A stretch of DNA of 64,000 bases, taken from contig NC_059080.1 in NCBI RefSeq assembly GCF_020497125.1, positions 73,948,618 to 74,012,617 on the forward strand. Reading direction: 5' to 3'. Below are positions 12,725-26,130 of this stretch, piece by piece. Both the position numbers and the translations under genes were made by a program. The notes under the pieces are model-generated. The model saw only the letters and a program-made list of their open reading frames with translations. It was not told the DNA's origin and did not search any database. This DNA comes from Mauremys mutica. Taxonomy: Eukaryota; Chordata; Testudines; Geoemydidae. Positions within the stretch are counted from its first letter, which is position 1; every line of letters starts with the position of its first letter.

Positions 12725-13603
12725 GGGCTAGATTCACAAAGGGACTTCAGTGCCTAACTGCCTCGTTAGGCGCCTGACACCAGCATTCCCAAAAAGCACT
12801 GTTGAGCTGCTGTCTAGCCCTGGGTGTCTATGTGCCCACCATTGGGCGTGTGCAAAACCATCTAAGGCCGAGTGCTGCCAGAGCTAATGAACTGCTTGGA
12901 GCCTTGGCTCACATCTATGCCATGGCAGGATTCTCAGTGCGCGTCTACATGTACTGTTGGGGTAGTATGTCAAAGCTCACTGCCGAACTTTTAGTGCACT
13001 GTAGCATTATCCACACAGGATGTTACTGTGGGGCAAGCTCGTGTGCTGTAGATTCACATCCTCCCTTGCCTCACAGTAATGTCCTGTGTAGACAAACCCT
13101 CAGACAGGCGCTTCCCTGTGCATCTCATCTGCATGGCTGATCCAGTAGGCACTCTCAGAGCATACCTAACCCACAAAAAGATAGCCAAAGGCGAGCAGGT
13201 TGGAACTTTTTGGGGTGAGCTGGCTATGTGGGTGTGTCACTAGAATACCCAATATCTTGGTGATTAGGACACTGACCAGGGATGTTGGGGATCAGGATTC
13301 AAGGCCCAGCCCCAAATCAGGCAGAGTAGGGATTTGAAAATAGGTATCCTTCAGCCCAGGAGGGTGCCTGCACCACTGAGCTAATGGCTATAGTGGGTGG
13401 GGTTGCTCGCTCACTCACTTGTGCTCTTTCTCTCGCTCTGTTTTTTTGCTAGAAAGAGCTGACCTGGCTAAGGTCCCAGGAGAGGGTTCATGGCTGAGAA
13501 TTCTCAATTAAGATAGGTGCCTTCCTCTGGCCTGTCAGTCAGGTGCCTAAAGGCCCATATCAATGGGAGTTACGTAACTAGGTATCTCTGTGAATCAGGG
13601 CCC
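12725..13603 (+). mobile_element. Inverted-repeat DNA element of the 'gattcacaaaggtac' family
   Basis: The left end (gggctagattcacaaaggga) is inverted at the right end (gtatctctgtgaatcagggccc), giving an 879-base element rich in taggcgcct-like motifs. Within it, about 12942-13102, lies a smaller piece with tctacatgtactg / gtgtagacaaaccc ends, probably a nested MITE. No transposase is seen. A relative flanks the Harbinger (26131-31710). Confidence 0.55.
12942..13102 (+). mobile_element. Small MITE-like block nested in the 12.7-13.6 kb element
   Basis: Starts gcgcgtctacatgtactg and ends ctgtgtagacaaaccctc, with an internal inverted pair (ttactgtggggcaagc near 13022 and ttgcctcacagtaatg near 13066). 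It resembles other Harbinger-type MITEs in this window. The edges are estimated. Confidence 0.4.
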
Positions 13604-16600
13604 AAAGCCCTGCCTCTTTCTCCTGCCTTTCACTCCTGGCTAGCTCAGGTGACTACCTGCTCAGCTCACTGGCTTCTGAGTGCCTAACAATCCTCTTACA
13701 ATGTATGGGGAGCCTAGGCACCCAACCTGAGGCTGTGAATTCCACTGGGCAGCAGGGTGCCTAGACTTTGAGCCACTGAGCATTGCAATGCCCATGTCCC
13801 TTTTGTGCCGCTAGCCTTTAGAGTCCAGTTCCCTGTTATCCTGCACTGGTGTAGTCACTGACGCCTGTGCAAAGAGGGTATAGAATGTTAACACATCAGC
13901 AAGGTAGTGTTTTACCTTCACTTTGCATTGGTGTGAATGACAACACAAGGTGCAGTGCAATGGTGAATTGGGCCTTTACAAATGAATATAAATTTCTTGC
14001 ACCTGATTCACCGCTGTGGTACATTTACCTTGATGTAGCATCACTGAAATCAGTGAAAATACACTGGTGTCACACTGGAGTAACACAGTGGGAAATCAAA
14101 CATGCAGCTTAAAAATATGCAAAGGAAACTAAAGCTATATAAAACAAACTAAAACAATATAGCTGTGTAATAATTATGCCCATTGCACTTTCTGAAATCA
14201 TCATTTAAACCACTGGAAGTGCAGGTGAATAATATAACATTGCCACATTGGAATGAAATGAATATGAAGTTGACAGAATATGAAAAAATGAGAGTTCAGG
14301 TCATATGCAGTGATAAAGTAGCAACGAAGGTTTGTCTGCCTGCACATTTGCTGAAAGATCATTTTAATTTTGGGATAAGTGAGTGGCAGATGTTGCTTGT
14401 TACATTGTTCATTATTTTGTCACTGACAGGCTGCTTGGTACATGATAGATGTTCATTCTAGGCTACTCTAGCTGGCATAGAAAGTGCAAGTTATATATTT
14501 GGCCCCCATAGACATAGTAACTGCCTCAGGGGTGAGACTGGAAAACAAGTAAGTGACGGTTCTCTCCCAAGATCCACTCACTCATGCTACCATAATGATC
14601 TACCAGTCAGAGCTGACTGTGCAGATCTACATAATTGGTGACATTTAGCCCTGTGCTGAGGGACATCACAAGGCCTGTACAGAACTTAAGTCAGACTGAA
14701 GACCCCAAAATAATGCTGCATAGGCCCTCTTTTGATTCCTACATACTGGTGGATTTCACCCAACTTGCTTGTCCTTCAACTTTCTTGCATGCTTTAATCA
14801 GCAGTGAAATAATTAACAGTGTTTAGCAACATCTGTACATTCCATAGTTAATACCCTTTGAAATTACTACGGGCAATTCATAGCGCTCTCAGAGCTATTG
14901 TTTCAGGCTGTCTGCATACTCAGGCATTGGTTTACCTCTGAATCATATTTTGAAGGTTAGTTTTGCAACCATTCAGGTCAGAGATTTTATTTTTTGTTCA
15001 TAGGAAAGGTTAGGAGCCCATGGTGAAGGAACCAGGAGCCAAATTGTTTCCTGCTGTCTCTGCTCCTGCGCACTCATAGGACAAATTTGATCCCTATTCC
15101 CCTTCAAAACACTTTTTCCTGGATTGGAAGTAGCAGTCACCACATGAGGTGCCATCTCCTGAGAATAAAGATGGGGGAATTGGACAGTCAGTGAGGCTCA
15201 AAAAAATCCTTGAAGGGAATGTATGTGTTTGCGTGAGAGAGTTGAAAGAGGTAATTCCTCTGGAAGATTTCAGTGGAGGGAGACGCCAAATAAATGTGGT
15301 CCCAGTTTACAAAGGATTAGCAAACTTGGGGTGCATTGTTCAAATCTGGGGAGTTTCATCTACTTTTCATTACCAGTCTTTTGCATGGTAAAGATATCAG
15401 CTACAGCCTGGCAAACACAGCCAAAAATAGAATGTGCCTGCTTCTATATGTATTTAACAATCACTCTATGATCCCACATTCCTAAACTTAGTCCATTAAC
15501 AAGTACAGATGCAAATGTATAGTCTCCAGTCTACTGGCCCTATATTTTGCTGTTATTCCCTGAAGGTGAAACCTCTGGGACTGAGACACCAGAATAGCAG
15601 CAAATTGTTTTGGACACTGTTACTCCATTCCCAGAAGTATCTTCTACACACTTCACTGAATGACCAGAAACTGCCAGATGACAACCATGGCTTAGACCCC
15701 AAGTGACACCTGAACTTTAAGCCATCTTTATGTCCCCCTCCCCTTCTGAGGCTGGCCAAGTGTGGGGTGAGTCCCTGCATAAAGTAGATGGAGTGGCATA
15801 GGAGACACTGTGGTTACTATATCATCTGGGGATACCTCCATGGCAGGGACTCAGATTCACTGATTTTCCAGTGCTGTGCTAAGATGGAACCTAGAATTTC
15901 GCTCCTTATGTCCACTGACCTGTCTGCAAGCTGCAAATATCCCTAGAACTGAATCTGTACTATGTTAAACCACATCAGCTCATCTCTAAGTCAGTTTAAG
16001 TGTAAGTCCTAGATTTCTCAAGGACTGAAACATATATTTTTAGAGATATTGGAAGGATGACCTTGTTTCCTAATGGTTAACTGGTAAATTTAACCTTCCT
16101 ACATAGGCATACTTCTGCTACTGTCTTTTTGTTTGAATTGTCTGCTAATGTCAATCTAGTTTTTAAAGGACACAGTCAGGATTGTTAGATCTAAAACTTT
16201 ACTCACCTAGAGAGCTGTTCCAATTAGTATTTATAACCCTAAGAATTTGCACAATGAGTCCTCATACTTACATCCATTTAAGTCAAGTGTAACTCCACTG
16301 AAGTCAGCATGCACGAGATCAGAATGAGGCTCAAGTTTATTTTTCACCTAATGCTGTTGTAGCCTCCAAGTGATTTTAAAAATTCACCTGCTCCCAAGTT
16401 AAAGGGCATTATAGACTAACCAGAAGAGTACCCGAATCACAGATTTTGGAGTTGGATGTCTAATTGCCCCCTCCCAAAATCTGGGGATGTTTGGATCAGG
16501 GGTTTGCTTTGATTCATTTTAGGCATAGAGCCCAGCAAGGAATTCTGATCCAGGTTTGGATTCAAAGCTCAACTCACATTTCCGGTGTCTTAAAAATGAT

Positions 16601-16654
16601 TCAACTGGAAACATGGCAGCTTTTAACTACCTGATGAACATGGCTCCTTATGGC
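13604..16654. other. SLC9A9: Intron sequence, nothing recognised
   Basis: Moderately A/T-rich. Short relics of inverted-repeat families occur around 13700-13750. Open frames up to 92 codons (14183-14461) have no recognised domain. Confidence 0.4.
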
Positions 16655-16745
16655 ACCAATAAAGCCCTCACCCGTGGAGTCCCACAGGAATCCATCTTCC
16701 TCCCAGCTCTATTCAACATCTACTCTAGGGGGCTTAGGAGCCCCT
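16655..16745 (+). mobile_element. LINE reverse transcriptase fragment, probably L2-type
   Basis: A 90-base island translating to a GVPQES..LPALFNIYSRGL motif, equivalent to the VPQGS...LFNIYM block of L2-type LINE reverse transcriptases. Flanking sequence is too decayed to extend it. CR1 is an alternative parent family. Confidence 0.5.
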
Positions 16746-18608
16746 GATGGCAACTGCCTACTCTTGCAAGATTCCTTCTGCTACCCTGTGTTTTTTTCTG
16801 CACATATTTCACCTACTTGTTTAGCTATCGTTACAGTCACATGCTCCATTTCTCTCTCTAAGGCCTTTATTTGAATTTCAGTTTGCAATACTGCTTTTTA
16901 TTTTTACTTGCTATTTACTTATTGCTTTTTTTATAGAAGCACTTTCTGGAATAACAGCTATTCATGTACCTGCTTTATTGGTGCAAATATAAATAGATAA
17001 ATTAATAATAAAAATAGGTCTTTAATAACAGTGTATACTACCTAGTTCAAATTCTGGTTAGTGACCTCTTAGGTTTAAATCAGTTATCAGTTCCTCTGTT
17101 GTTTCCCCTTTTCTCAATGTTCTTATCCAGAATTCCCTCCTCCCCAAGGAACACAAATATACTCAGACATTTTCATTACTTCTGCAAAACTTATCAGCAA
17201 GGAATGGGTTATATAGAGAGTGCTTCTGCATCTGCCATTATATTAAAAAAAAAAGCAAAGCAAATTGCTGTCCATCTTCCCTTTGAACTCACACTCTATG
17301 GATTTCAGATAGAGTTGGAGTTGCAATCTAAGGGCAAGATCTTCAAAAGCACACAGCATGGGCTTCCACTGTAGGCAATGTCATTGACTTCAATGAGAGT
17401 AGAATTAGGCCTTTTCAGAATCCATCCAGCATTCTTGGGATTTGCTTACTGGAGTCATACAGGTTCAGTAGCATCATTTCAATTTTACCTCTCTCACTGT
17501 AGTTGGCATCAGTAATCATGAGACATAAGCTGTCGTACTAGATTCACTGGCACTCAGCATTTCTTCTTCTTGGTGCCATGTGCCATTTTCAGTGAGGAAA
17601 GAGGATGGTTTCCGTATAAACTCATTTAATTAACAACAAGAACCATGGGAACAAGGTAAACAATTTACTTCCTGCTATTTTACCATCTAGCTTAGGTGTA
17701 TAACTGTCCCAGGAGCAATTCTTTCAGTTCTTGTTACTGAGAGCATGAGCCACAGAAAGTGAGGCAATCGCATAGTGTCTTAACACTGGATGAGATAAAT
17801 AATGTGGTCATTCCAGTTTTGTGGCATTAACATTATTATAGCTCCCCTTATCAATCACATATTCTCTACGTATAGCGCTTATTGTTGTGTGTATGTATGA
17901 GGGGAAAATTGCAGATACACTGGCTTCTCTACATATATATATATATTTGCCTTAACATAGGTGCATCACTCTGTTCATTGGGTAATGTGGAAAGTCTATT
18001 CTTTTTTTAAAACATTTCAAGCTAATAACAAAGATTCCTTAAAAAAAAATCCTCATGGCACTTATAGCATAGAATAACACATTTTCAAGGCCCAGTAATG
18101 TTAATAGAGTTCCTTTAAAGATAATGATCTTACACTTCGATAGAACCTTTCCTACTAAAGTGCTTTACAAACATATCAGAATGGTGTACATTCTAAATAT
18201 GGTGGGATCAGTTCACTCTCCACTGAAATGCAGCCACCTCTGGGGAGAAGTGTGGCAACTGTTTCACAGTATACAGTTACACAATAGTTTAAAAGAAAAT
18301 GAATAATACTGAAACTAAATAATACTCAATATGCAAATTGAAGCTGCAAGAGAAATGTAAATAGGCAGAATGTACTGAAGCTTGATTATAATTCAGATAC
18401 CAGTGGTAACTTCCAACCTCTTAGTAAAATTGCCATTTGATCTTTAATTCCTACAGACCTTGGGTTTACGTCTCATCTGAAAGACTGAACCTCTAGCAGC
18501 ATATTATCCCTTGACATCATGCTGGAGCACTGGTTCATAACTGACTCAGAGGGAAGAGTTGCCCCTTACTGAACCACCAATACCACTTCCTGTAATAACT
18601 AGAGAATT
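16746..18608. other. SLC9A9: Intron sequence with an old repeat at 18120-18560
   Basis: A TA microsatellite lies near 17934-17945. 18120-18560 resembles 52335-52720 (gtgctttacaaacat / gcactttgcaaatat; gtggcaactgttt; tcactgggaagagt / tcagagggaagagt), an old shared interspersed repeat. Confidence 0.45.
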
Positions 18609-18616
18609 CATAGGGT

Positions 18617-18941
18617 CAGGGCCGGCTCCAGACCCCAGCGCGCCAAGCGCGTGCTTGGGGTGGCATGCCGCGGGGGGCGCTCTGCCAGTCGCCGGGAGGG
18701 CGGCAGGTGGCTCCGGTGGACCTCCCGCAGGCGTGCCTGCGGAGGGTCCGCTGGTCCCGTGACTCCGGTGGACCTCCTGCAAGCATGCCTGCGGATGCTC
18801 CATCGGAGCTGCGGGACCAGTGGACCCTCCGCAGGCACGTCTGCAGGAGGTCCACCGGAGCCGCGGGACCGGCGACCGCCAGAGCGCCCCCCGCGGTGTG
18901 CCGCCGTGCTTGGGGCAGCGAAATTGCTAGAGCCGCCCCTG
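18617..18941 (+). mobile_element. GC-rich non-autonomous hAT element, copy 1
   Basis: A 325-base element with perfect 8-base duplications CATAGGGT at 18609-18616 and 18942-18949. Ends are cagggccggctccag and tgctagagccgcccctg, inverted with a few differences. The interior repeats the palindromic gcaggcrtgcctgcgg unit and ggtccaccggagccgcgggacc in both orientations. It has no coding function. Overlapping GC-rich open frames on both strands are composition effects. Confidence 0.9.
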
Positions 18942-18945
18942 CATA

Positions 18946-19648
18946 GGGTATGTCTACACTTCAGTGTAAGCCCAGAGTTAGTGGGATTCAAGTCAGCTCA
19001 CCCGTGTTAGGGAACCATGAGCTTGAGCATCTACATTGTATTTTAACCCTTATGTTAAGACTTTTCTGACCAAGCTTGAACCTAAGGCTCTGGTTTCCAC
19101 ACTGCAGTGCAGAAACCCAAGTCAAAGTAACCATATCCCAGAGTCCCTAGCACCCACTCTTCAGTCCTAGGACTGTGGTGCACAGTGTGGGGAAACTTTA
19201 CTGCCTGCCCTGCATGTTACCAGGAAGCAGCTCATTTTGCAAAAGGCTGGATCGGTTTGCTCTCCATTGCAAAACCAGGAGGTTGTCTGACAGTGTGCTT
19301 GCAGATGGGTGATCAGAAGAGAATGAGTTAACACTGACCCGAGCTGCTGCAAAGTGGGTGGCTCTTGTTTTCAATAGAGTGGATTGCAGATTGTTGGGCT
19401 TGAGGAGACTAAGGAAGTTGCCCCATGGAATTGTGGGATACTTCCGTTTGACGCCTAGGACCCAAGCCAAGCAGGGCTGCATCTACACTGCAAAGCAATA
19501 GGGCTTGGACCTGGGTCCCACTTTAACTGGAGTTTGGACCCTCCAGCCCAGCAGAGTCCTGAGACCCTGGGTCTGAGCACTGAGTTAGCACAATTGCAGT
19601 GTAGACACAGAGGGGGTTAGGGGCTCACATTGCTGTGTAGACACACCC
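18946..19648 (+). mobile_element. MITE-like element with GTCTACAC ends
   Basis: About 700 bases starting gggtatgtctacacttcag and ending gctgtgtagacacaccc, with a second inverted pair inside (catctacactgcaaagc near 19480). The hAT copy at 18617-18941 duplicated CATAGGGT, whose last four bases are the first four of this element, so the hAT landed in its terminal repeat. No coding region was recognised. Confidence 0.55.
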
Positions 19649-20902
19649 ATGGAGGCCTCCTATCCAAGTACTAGGCCAGCAAATGCTAATCAAGCTTGGC
19701 TTATGAGCTCTGACAGGATCACAGCACAAAGGGGCAAGGCTGCCCTGACGTGACAGTGTGGCCTGCCATCAAGCTCACAGTATTTTAAACATAGTATTTT
19801 AAAAACAATATCCAAGTCTTTTCAGATTGTATAAGTTGACTTCAATTACCTTTAGTTAAGTGACGTTATGTTTTTTAATAGCATACAATGGGACTGATAG
19901 GTGGACTGTTAGTGTTAATGACAAATGACCAGCACGGAGAGGTAAGGAACCATAATGATGTCAGATACTTTTTTGCTACCACAATGCGAATTTTAAGAGG
20001 TTAGAAAATGACTAGGCATGAATATACAAAGGCTTTTCCCTATGGTGCTTGCAATAACAGCCAATCTACAAAGTACTAGCATTGATCAGACATCCACATG
20101 CTTTATGAGGTTTACCATGACCATAGCTCTTCCCATGCTGTGAGCAATTCTGCAGATCAAATGCTCTGCACACAAGTCTGAAACTCTATTAATAAAAAAC
20201 TACTGTGGAACATTATTAAAATGTATTTTCAGCTAATGCAAAGAGACAGAAACACTGCCACACCACAAGCAGAATAATTTTTTCACAAAACAACCCTCGC
20301 TGCCTAAATAGACTAATTGCTACTTTTATGAACTCTACAGAGATGAATACCGCTTTAAACCCCCCCCCACACACACAAAAATGGGAATTAGGCCATTTTG
20401 CTGGCATCTTACTTAGACTGCTAATGGGCTTCACCAGCCAGGAAAAATGAGAACTGACTTTACAAAAGATCTGCATGAGAAAAAGAAACTGTGCCCAGAT
20501 GCATTTTGACAATTTCCTACGGATAAGGCTAGTTAAAACTTGGCTCAGAAATAACAGTTCCCTCCAGTGAATTATGTCTTAGAGCAGTATAATGTTTGTT
20601 CTCTGAATCACTTTAGGTGTCTGTTCCTTTATTTTCCTTGAACATAAACAGTACAGCTTCGGAAAGAATCCCAGGCCATTGTAGATGCATTACATTACTG
20701 CTAATGTGATTAACCGAAAGTAAAACATTAAATGCTTTTGAGGCATTAGTTTAAATAATGAGATGACCAGCTCCAACTTCCATAGGCTCACGGCATGGGG
20801 AAGCACATCCCAAACACGTGATCTTTCATGCCTTTGGACTGGTACTCTGTGCAGAGTCATGACCAGCCACTGCAAACTGGGGGTAATTATATTTAAGACA
20901 AG
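19649..20902. other. SLC9A9: Intron sequence, nothing recognised
   Basis: A C-run followed by CA repeats lies near 20358-20380. Otherwise unique-looking A/T-rich sequence. Confidence 0.4.
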
Positions 20903-21444
20903 TGTGATAAATGAAAGGGGGTGGGGGTAGTTCCCTTTTATGGACACCCAGCCAGCCAGTTAGCTATAAAGTCCCTCTTGGTGGCTGTTCTCTGCTTGCC
21001 TTACCTGTAAAGGGTTAAAAAAGTTCACAGGTATAGGAAAGCAAAAGCCTAAGTTCCAGATGTATTTTCTTTCTTTTTAATAAAATTTAACTTTTTAAAG
21101 AACAGGACTGGATTTTTGGTGTCCTAAGAGGTTTGTGCAAATGTTGTTAAATTAGGTGGTGGCAGCAGCTGATTTCCTTTGTTTTTTTCCTCAGCTCTTC
21201 CCCAGAGGGGGGATGAAAGGGCTTGAGGGTACTCCACAGGAAGGAATTCCCAAGTGCGCCGTCCTGGTTTCAAAGGTTACTTTTGCATTTGGGTGGTGGC
21301 AGCATCTACCCATCCAAGGTTAGAGAGAAGCTCTAACCTTGGGAGTTTAATACAAGCCTGGAGTGGTCAGTATTAATTTTTAGAATTCTTGTGGGCCCCC
21401 ACCTTCTGCACTCGAAGTGCCAGAGTGGGGAATCAGCCTTAACA
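20903..21444 (+). mobile_element. Solo LTR-like block (ERV type)
   Basis: A 542-base segment starting TGTGATAAATG and ending CCTTAACA, the TG...CA form of an LTR. Flanks are acaag (20898-20902) and acaaa (21445-21449), a 4 of 5 match. It contains an AATAAA polyadenylation signal in ttttaataaaatttaac near 21078, followed by a GT-rich stretch. No gag, pol or env sequence adjoins it, so it is probably a solo LTR. Confidence 0.6.
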
Positions 21445-23842
21445 ACAAATGTATGTTACAGCAATCCTACCTATGTTAGCAGATGTAATGCTAGTGAATA
21501 ATCACTATAAGAATATCTGTGTAAATACTGCTGGCAATTGGTGATAGCAAGTTATTCTGAAACACTGACACAACCACTCAATGCCATAATCCTGCCATTT
21601 AAACTGCTCTTTGCACAGGGTTGATTGGAATCAGCTGTATGTACTTAAGATTCTTATTTAAGTCACAATTTTGAGCCCTTTCACTTAAGTGCTGTCCAAG
21701 ATGGTTAGAATTGCAAGAAACAGTGGAAGGGACCTGTGCTAGAAACTGAGAGCATATACACAGTCAATGAGTCAGCAGGTGTGCATGTATGTATGTACAC
21801 ACACGGACTGAACCAAAGACTGCATAATATTATTTATTTATATTACCATAGTATCTAGGAGTCATAGTCATGGAGCAGGTCTCTATTGTGCTAGAAGCTG
21901 TACAAACTCAGAACAAAAAGATATTATCTGCCCCAATGGGCTTACAGTCTAAGAGCTATATAGCATGTTGTGCACCCAAAGATGTACTTTAACATGTTAT
22001 CTATGATATTTTGTAATGATTTTAGGCATGCATACTAAATAGTCTTGCCTAGAAAAGAGGTCAGTACATTATGAGCATATATTGCCATGGTAATCTCATT
22101 AGGTACACATCTGGATCTGTGCTTACATTTTTTTATCCAGAAGTAGATACTACATACTAGTGGATGCTCAGTCATATCAATACAAAGTTTAATTGTGAAA
22201 TTACAAATTGCTCATTATTCTATGAAAGCTCAGCCAGAAACTGACTGGGTGTTAATAACTGTGGTTGTTTCACTTTCCTTTTTAACCTGAAATTATAGGG
22301 CAAACAGTAATAATGAGGAACCCAGGGAAAAGTGTCATTTGAACAGAGCACTGTGGACTGGAATAGGAGAGCGTTGCCTGAACAGAAGTTGCTCAGTGTG
22401 TACAGGTGTGGGATTGTTGTGCATGAGAGTGTGAGAAACTGACATGCAAGTTTTAAGGATGAGGCTAGTTTTTATTTGCTGGTAGGCAGTAACAGGATAA
22501 TAAATTAGAAGGTTAGACAAAATGGCAATTACCCAATAAAGTTACAGTTGTGCCTGTGTGTATTTTATTAACCAATTAGCAACTGCTTGATTGCTTGACC
22601 TTAATTATATATAAAAGCATGCTAAAAAAAAATAAAAAGCTTTTGCTGCCAATCACACTAATTGCTAAGCTTTGTTCATGTACGCCTGCAATGCAACATA
22701 CAGTGTCAGCAATTGTCTCCCCAGGCATTTGAATGCTGGGGAAAACCACTGGCATACAGGCTCCATAGTGCCAACTTGGGGAGAACTACATAAAAAATAA
22801 TGTCATCTTGGAAGATACTGTGTTCTAAAATACTGATTAATAGAACACTTTATGTCTGGCTGAGTTGCTGTATCTCCTTGGTGTTTGGATTCTCAAGTGC
22901 TTTAGTGACACTATTGAATAGTAAAGTGACTCAGAGGCAGTGCCATTTAGTTTTGTTACCATATCACTTTAATTATACGGTATTTTTAACATTCTGTATG
23001 AATGAAGTATTCTTGGCAAAACAAAATGCCAGGAACATATTGTCACTAGGATAGTCACTGATTGGGAAGACCTGATGGAATCACTTACAATGATGGGTAA
23101 TGCTAATGAAGTTAATACTGTTAATCTTTGCGTGTGCATTCAATCCAAAAAAAGCACCGGCTCAGTCACCTTCATATTGGAGGGGTTGCAGAGGGAGAAA
23201 ACGTTTTCTGCTGCATCTGGCATGTTTGGATCAGGTCTCTTTTCATCCATTACTACATGTTTTTCATTAATCACACAGCAGCCAGTGTGACAGAACGCAA
23301 CAGAATATTACAAATTCTAATTTTGTTTGTGTTGGTTTTCAGGTGCTCTTTACTTCTACAAAGGAAGCAAATAGCTGCTAGTATTATAAATTGCTGGATC
23401 TATCTATCACCATTATCATTTACCCCATTGTTCCTGGACTTTCTTGTCCAAGTTCCAAAAAACACACAAAATGGAGATGTAGTGTGCTGTTAGATTCGCT
23501 TATTTCTATTTCATTTATTCTTAAATATGCATGGCTCAGTACTCAATTCATTCATTGGCAGAGGGTCATGGGTTTAACTGGGACACAAGCAATGGATCGG
23601 CCTTGATGTAGCACTCTGCAAAGGGGTTAGTTTCACCCTGAGTGCATACTTGCTTTGTTATGTTCTGTTCCAAAAAATTTGGAAACTTGCAGCTTGTTTG
23701 CAATATGCAGTAACATTTTGCTGATCATGCAAAAGATGTAAATTTAAATATGATCAATCTTTCTTTTATACCAGCAAGTGGGCAGAAGTTACACTGCTCT
23801 TGACTCTCTAATTCAGTGTATCAGAGAAAAATGCCAAACATT
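21445..23842. other. SLC9A9: Intron sequence, nothing recognised
   Basis: A/T-rich, with tgtatgtatgtacacacac near 21786-21804. A 121-codon frame at 23128-23493 has no recognised domain. Confidence 0.4.
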
Positions 23843-24432
23843 TCATAGAATCATAGAACTTAAGATCAGAAGGGACCATTATGATCATCTAGTCTGACCT
23901 CCCGCAAGATGCAGGCCACAAAAGCTGACCCACCCACTCCTGAAATAATTCTCTCCCTTGACTCAGCTGTTGAAGTCCCCAAATCCTGATTTAAAGACTT
24001 CAAGTAGCAGATAATCCTCCAGCAAGCGACCCCTGCCCCATGCTGCGGAGGAAGGCGAAAAACCTCCAGGGCCACTGCCAATCTACCCTGGAGGAAAATT
24101 CCTTCCCGGCCCCAAATATGGCGATCAGCTGAACCCCGAGCATGCGGGCAAGACTCTCCAGCCAGACACTCAGGAAAAAGACTTTCAATATCCCAACATT
24201 GACCCTCAGTACTAATTACCAGTGGCCGCACGTTATTGACCTATTGACTAAATCACATTATCCTATCAAACCATTCCCTCCATAAACTTATCAAGCTTAA
24301 TCTTAAAGCCAGAGAGGTCCTTCACCCCCACTGTTTCCCTCGGTAGGCTGTTCCAGAATTTCACTCCCCTGATGGTTAGAAACCTTCGTCTAATTTCAAG
24401 CCTAAACTTCCCTTTCTTTCTTTTTGTAATTA
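23843..24432 (-). mobile_element. CR1 LINE, 3' end
   Basis: Minus-strand CR1 3' portion. At the left edge the reverse strand ends ctatgattctatgaaa, the CR1 terminal 8-mer repeat, preceded by gaccagactag-type 3' UTR (ggaggtcagactagatgatc on the minus strand). The region through 24432 matches the untranslated end. The open frames across it are not coding. Confidence 0.85.
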
Positions 24433-26130
24433 ACCGAATTAAAATTCTTATTTGCTCTGCATTTGGCTTGCTAGGGGCTCTTTCTCAGCCATTTACTGTT
24501 ATGAGATTTCTTGCTGCCTACATTGGTGTTTGTGAGCCTTTTATGAGTACCCAAGGGGAAGGTTAGTCACCCATTTGTTAAATACTATTTATTTTCTGTG
24601 ACACTGGAGTTATGGTTGATAAAACACCTTTATAATTTTACTGGAGCATTTGGCGAGACTCCTTAAAGCTTCTCTTTTATAACCATTTAGAGCATGAGCA
24701 TAAAGCCCGAACTGTGCAACTGATGCTCTGTTGTGCTGTTCCCCACCATTCGAAATGAGAGCAATGCGAGAGCCCAGGATGAGGAATGGGGAGGAAGCAC
24801 CAAGTAAAGAGGTAGGGGGTGTTTCACAAACACATTCAGACTAGTTTTGTTTGTGTCTTGATGCCACTTTGCAGTTTATTACAAAGTGGCAGCTACACTA
24901 CAGCTAAGATGGGGAACATTACTTCATTTCACTCCCCATGTGTATTTGCCTTCTGGCAAAACTGCAGATTAACTGTGTAGCATTCATGAGTAAACATCCA
25001 AGTTCAAGCCAGATGACAATGCAAGTAATAGATCGTTTAAGACAATGAAAGGCAAACACAGAGGTCCTGAGAGACTGTGCCCTGTCCTGAGTTCCCAAAG
25101 CCTGCTGTACCTAAAAGCCAAGGGGCCAGGTCCAGCTGCTGTAGATTGTGTTACCGCCACTGAAGTCAATGGAACTATGAAATCTACATCAGCTGAGAAC
25201 CAATCACAAGCGATCCATTTTCTATGGGTTTAACAACCCCTGAGCTCTGTTTAACTCTCCATGACAAGGTGTGGATGATAACTCAACCAATGCTGCTCCT
25301 ACACTGTCTTGTGCTTTATGGCTTATTAAAGAGAGCAAGAAACTTTAATGATAGTGGGGAGGAGAGCATAACACTGCAGTACTCATAATAGCCACCACCC
25401 AAATAAGTAAATATATGACTGAGGGAGCGCTGCCTTAAATCGAGATATTTGTAAGGTTGTAACTCCATGAGACACAAGATGACTGCTTCAGCAAGAGCTG
25501 CTAAGGCCAGCTCTAATTTATAGGTGGTGTAAAATTCTTATTCTCATCACTTCCAGGGAGAGTCCTTACTTGCAAAGCTCTTAATAAAATAGGCTTTGAA
25601 AAGGACTTTGGATAATTATCTATTATTGCTTATATGCTGGCAGTATGCTCAGGGTGGTACAAGGCTCCACGTTGTACAAGCTGCACCAGAGAGTTTACGG
25701 TTGAAAAGATGAAACTGCGAAGGCAGGATGTTCTGAGAAGCCCAGAGGAAGGATTAATTAATGACACCTTTTAAATGTATTACTGCGCCTTCTGGGGAAC
25801 GAGCATCTTCTCTTCTCTCCCTTGCATAAATGTTTATGTCTACAGCATTGTTGCAGTGGTAAATTAGAGGTAGTTCTAGGCTGCATTTTCTACTCTTATG
25901 GAATCAACTTGTCTATATGCACAGCTGGATTGTTAATCAGCTGAAAGAGTTAAAAAGCCTGGCTTGAAAAGAAAGGTACAAAAAAAAGCATAGAATGTAA
26001 TTTTTGATCAATACATGGATGTTCATTGACTTTCAGATACTGAAGCTCTTTTGAAAGCTTCCCCTATTATGACCTGAGAATGTTTTTACATAACATTTTC
26101 AGTAAAGGTAACATTTTCAAAAATGCTAAA
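24433..26130. other. SLC9A9: Intron sequence, nothing recognised
   Basis: No named repeat or exon up to the outer inverted repeat at 26131. Confidence 0.4.

Noticed and set aside
18546..19010. Cluster of overlapping open frames up to 127 codons on both strands
   Set aside because: They lie in a GC-rich hAT element with exact target duplications. Open frames in all phases are expected from the base composition.
22600..22640. TATA-like ttatatataaaagcatgc as a promoter
   Set aside because: A/T-rich intron with no downstream gene or conserved context.
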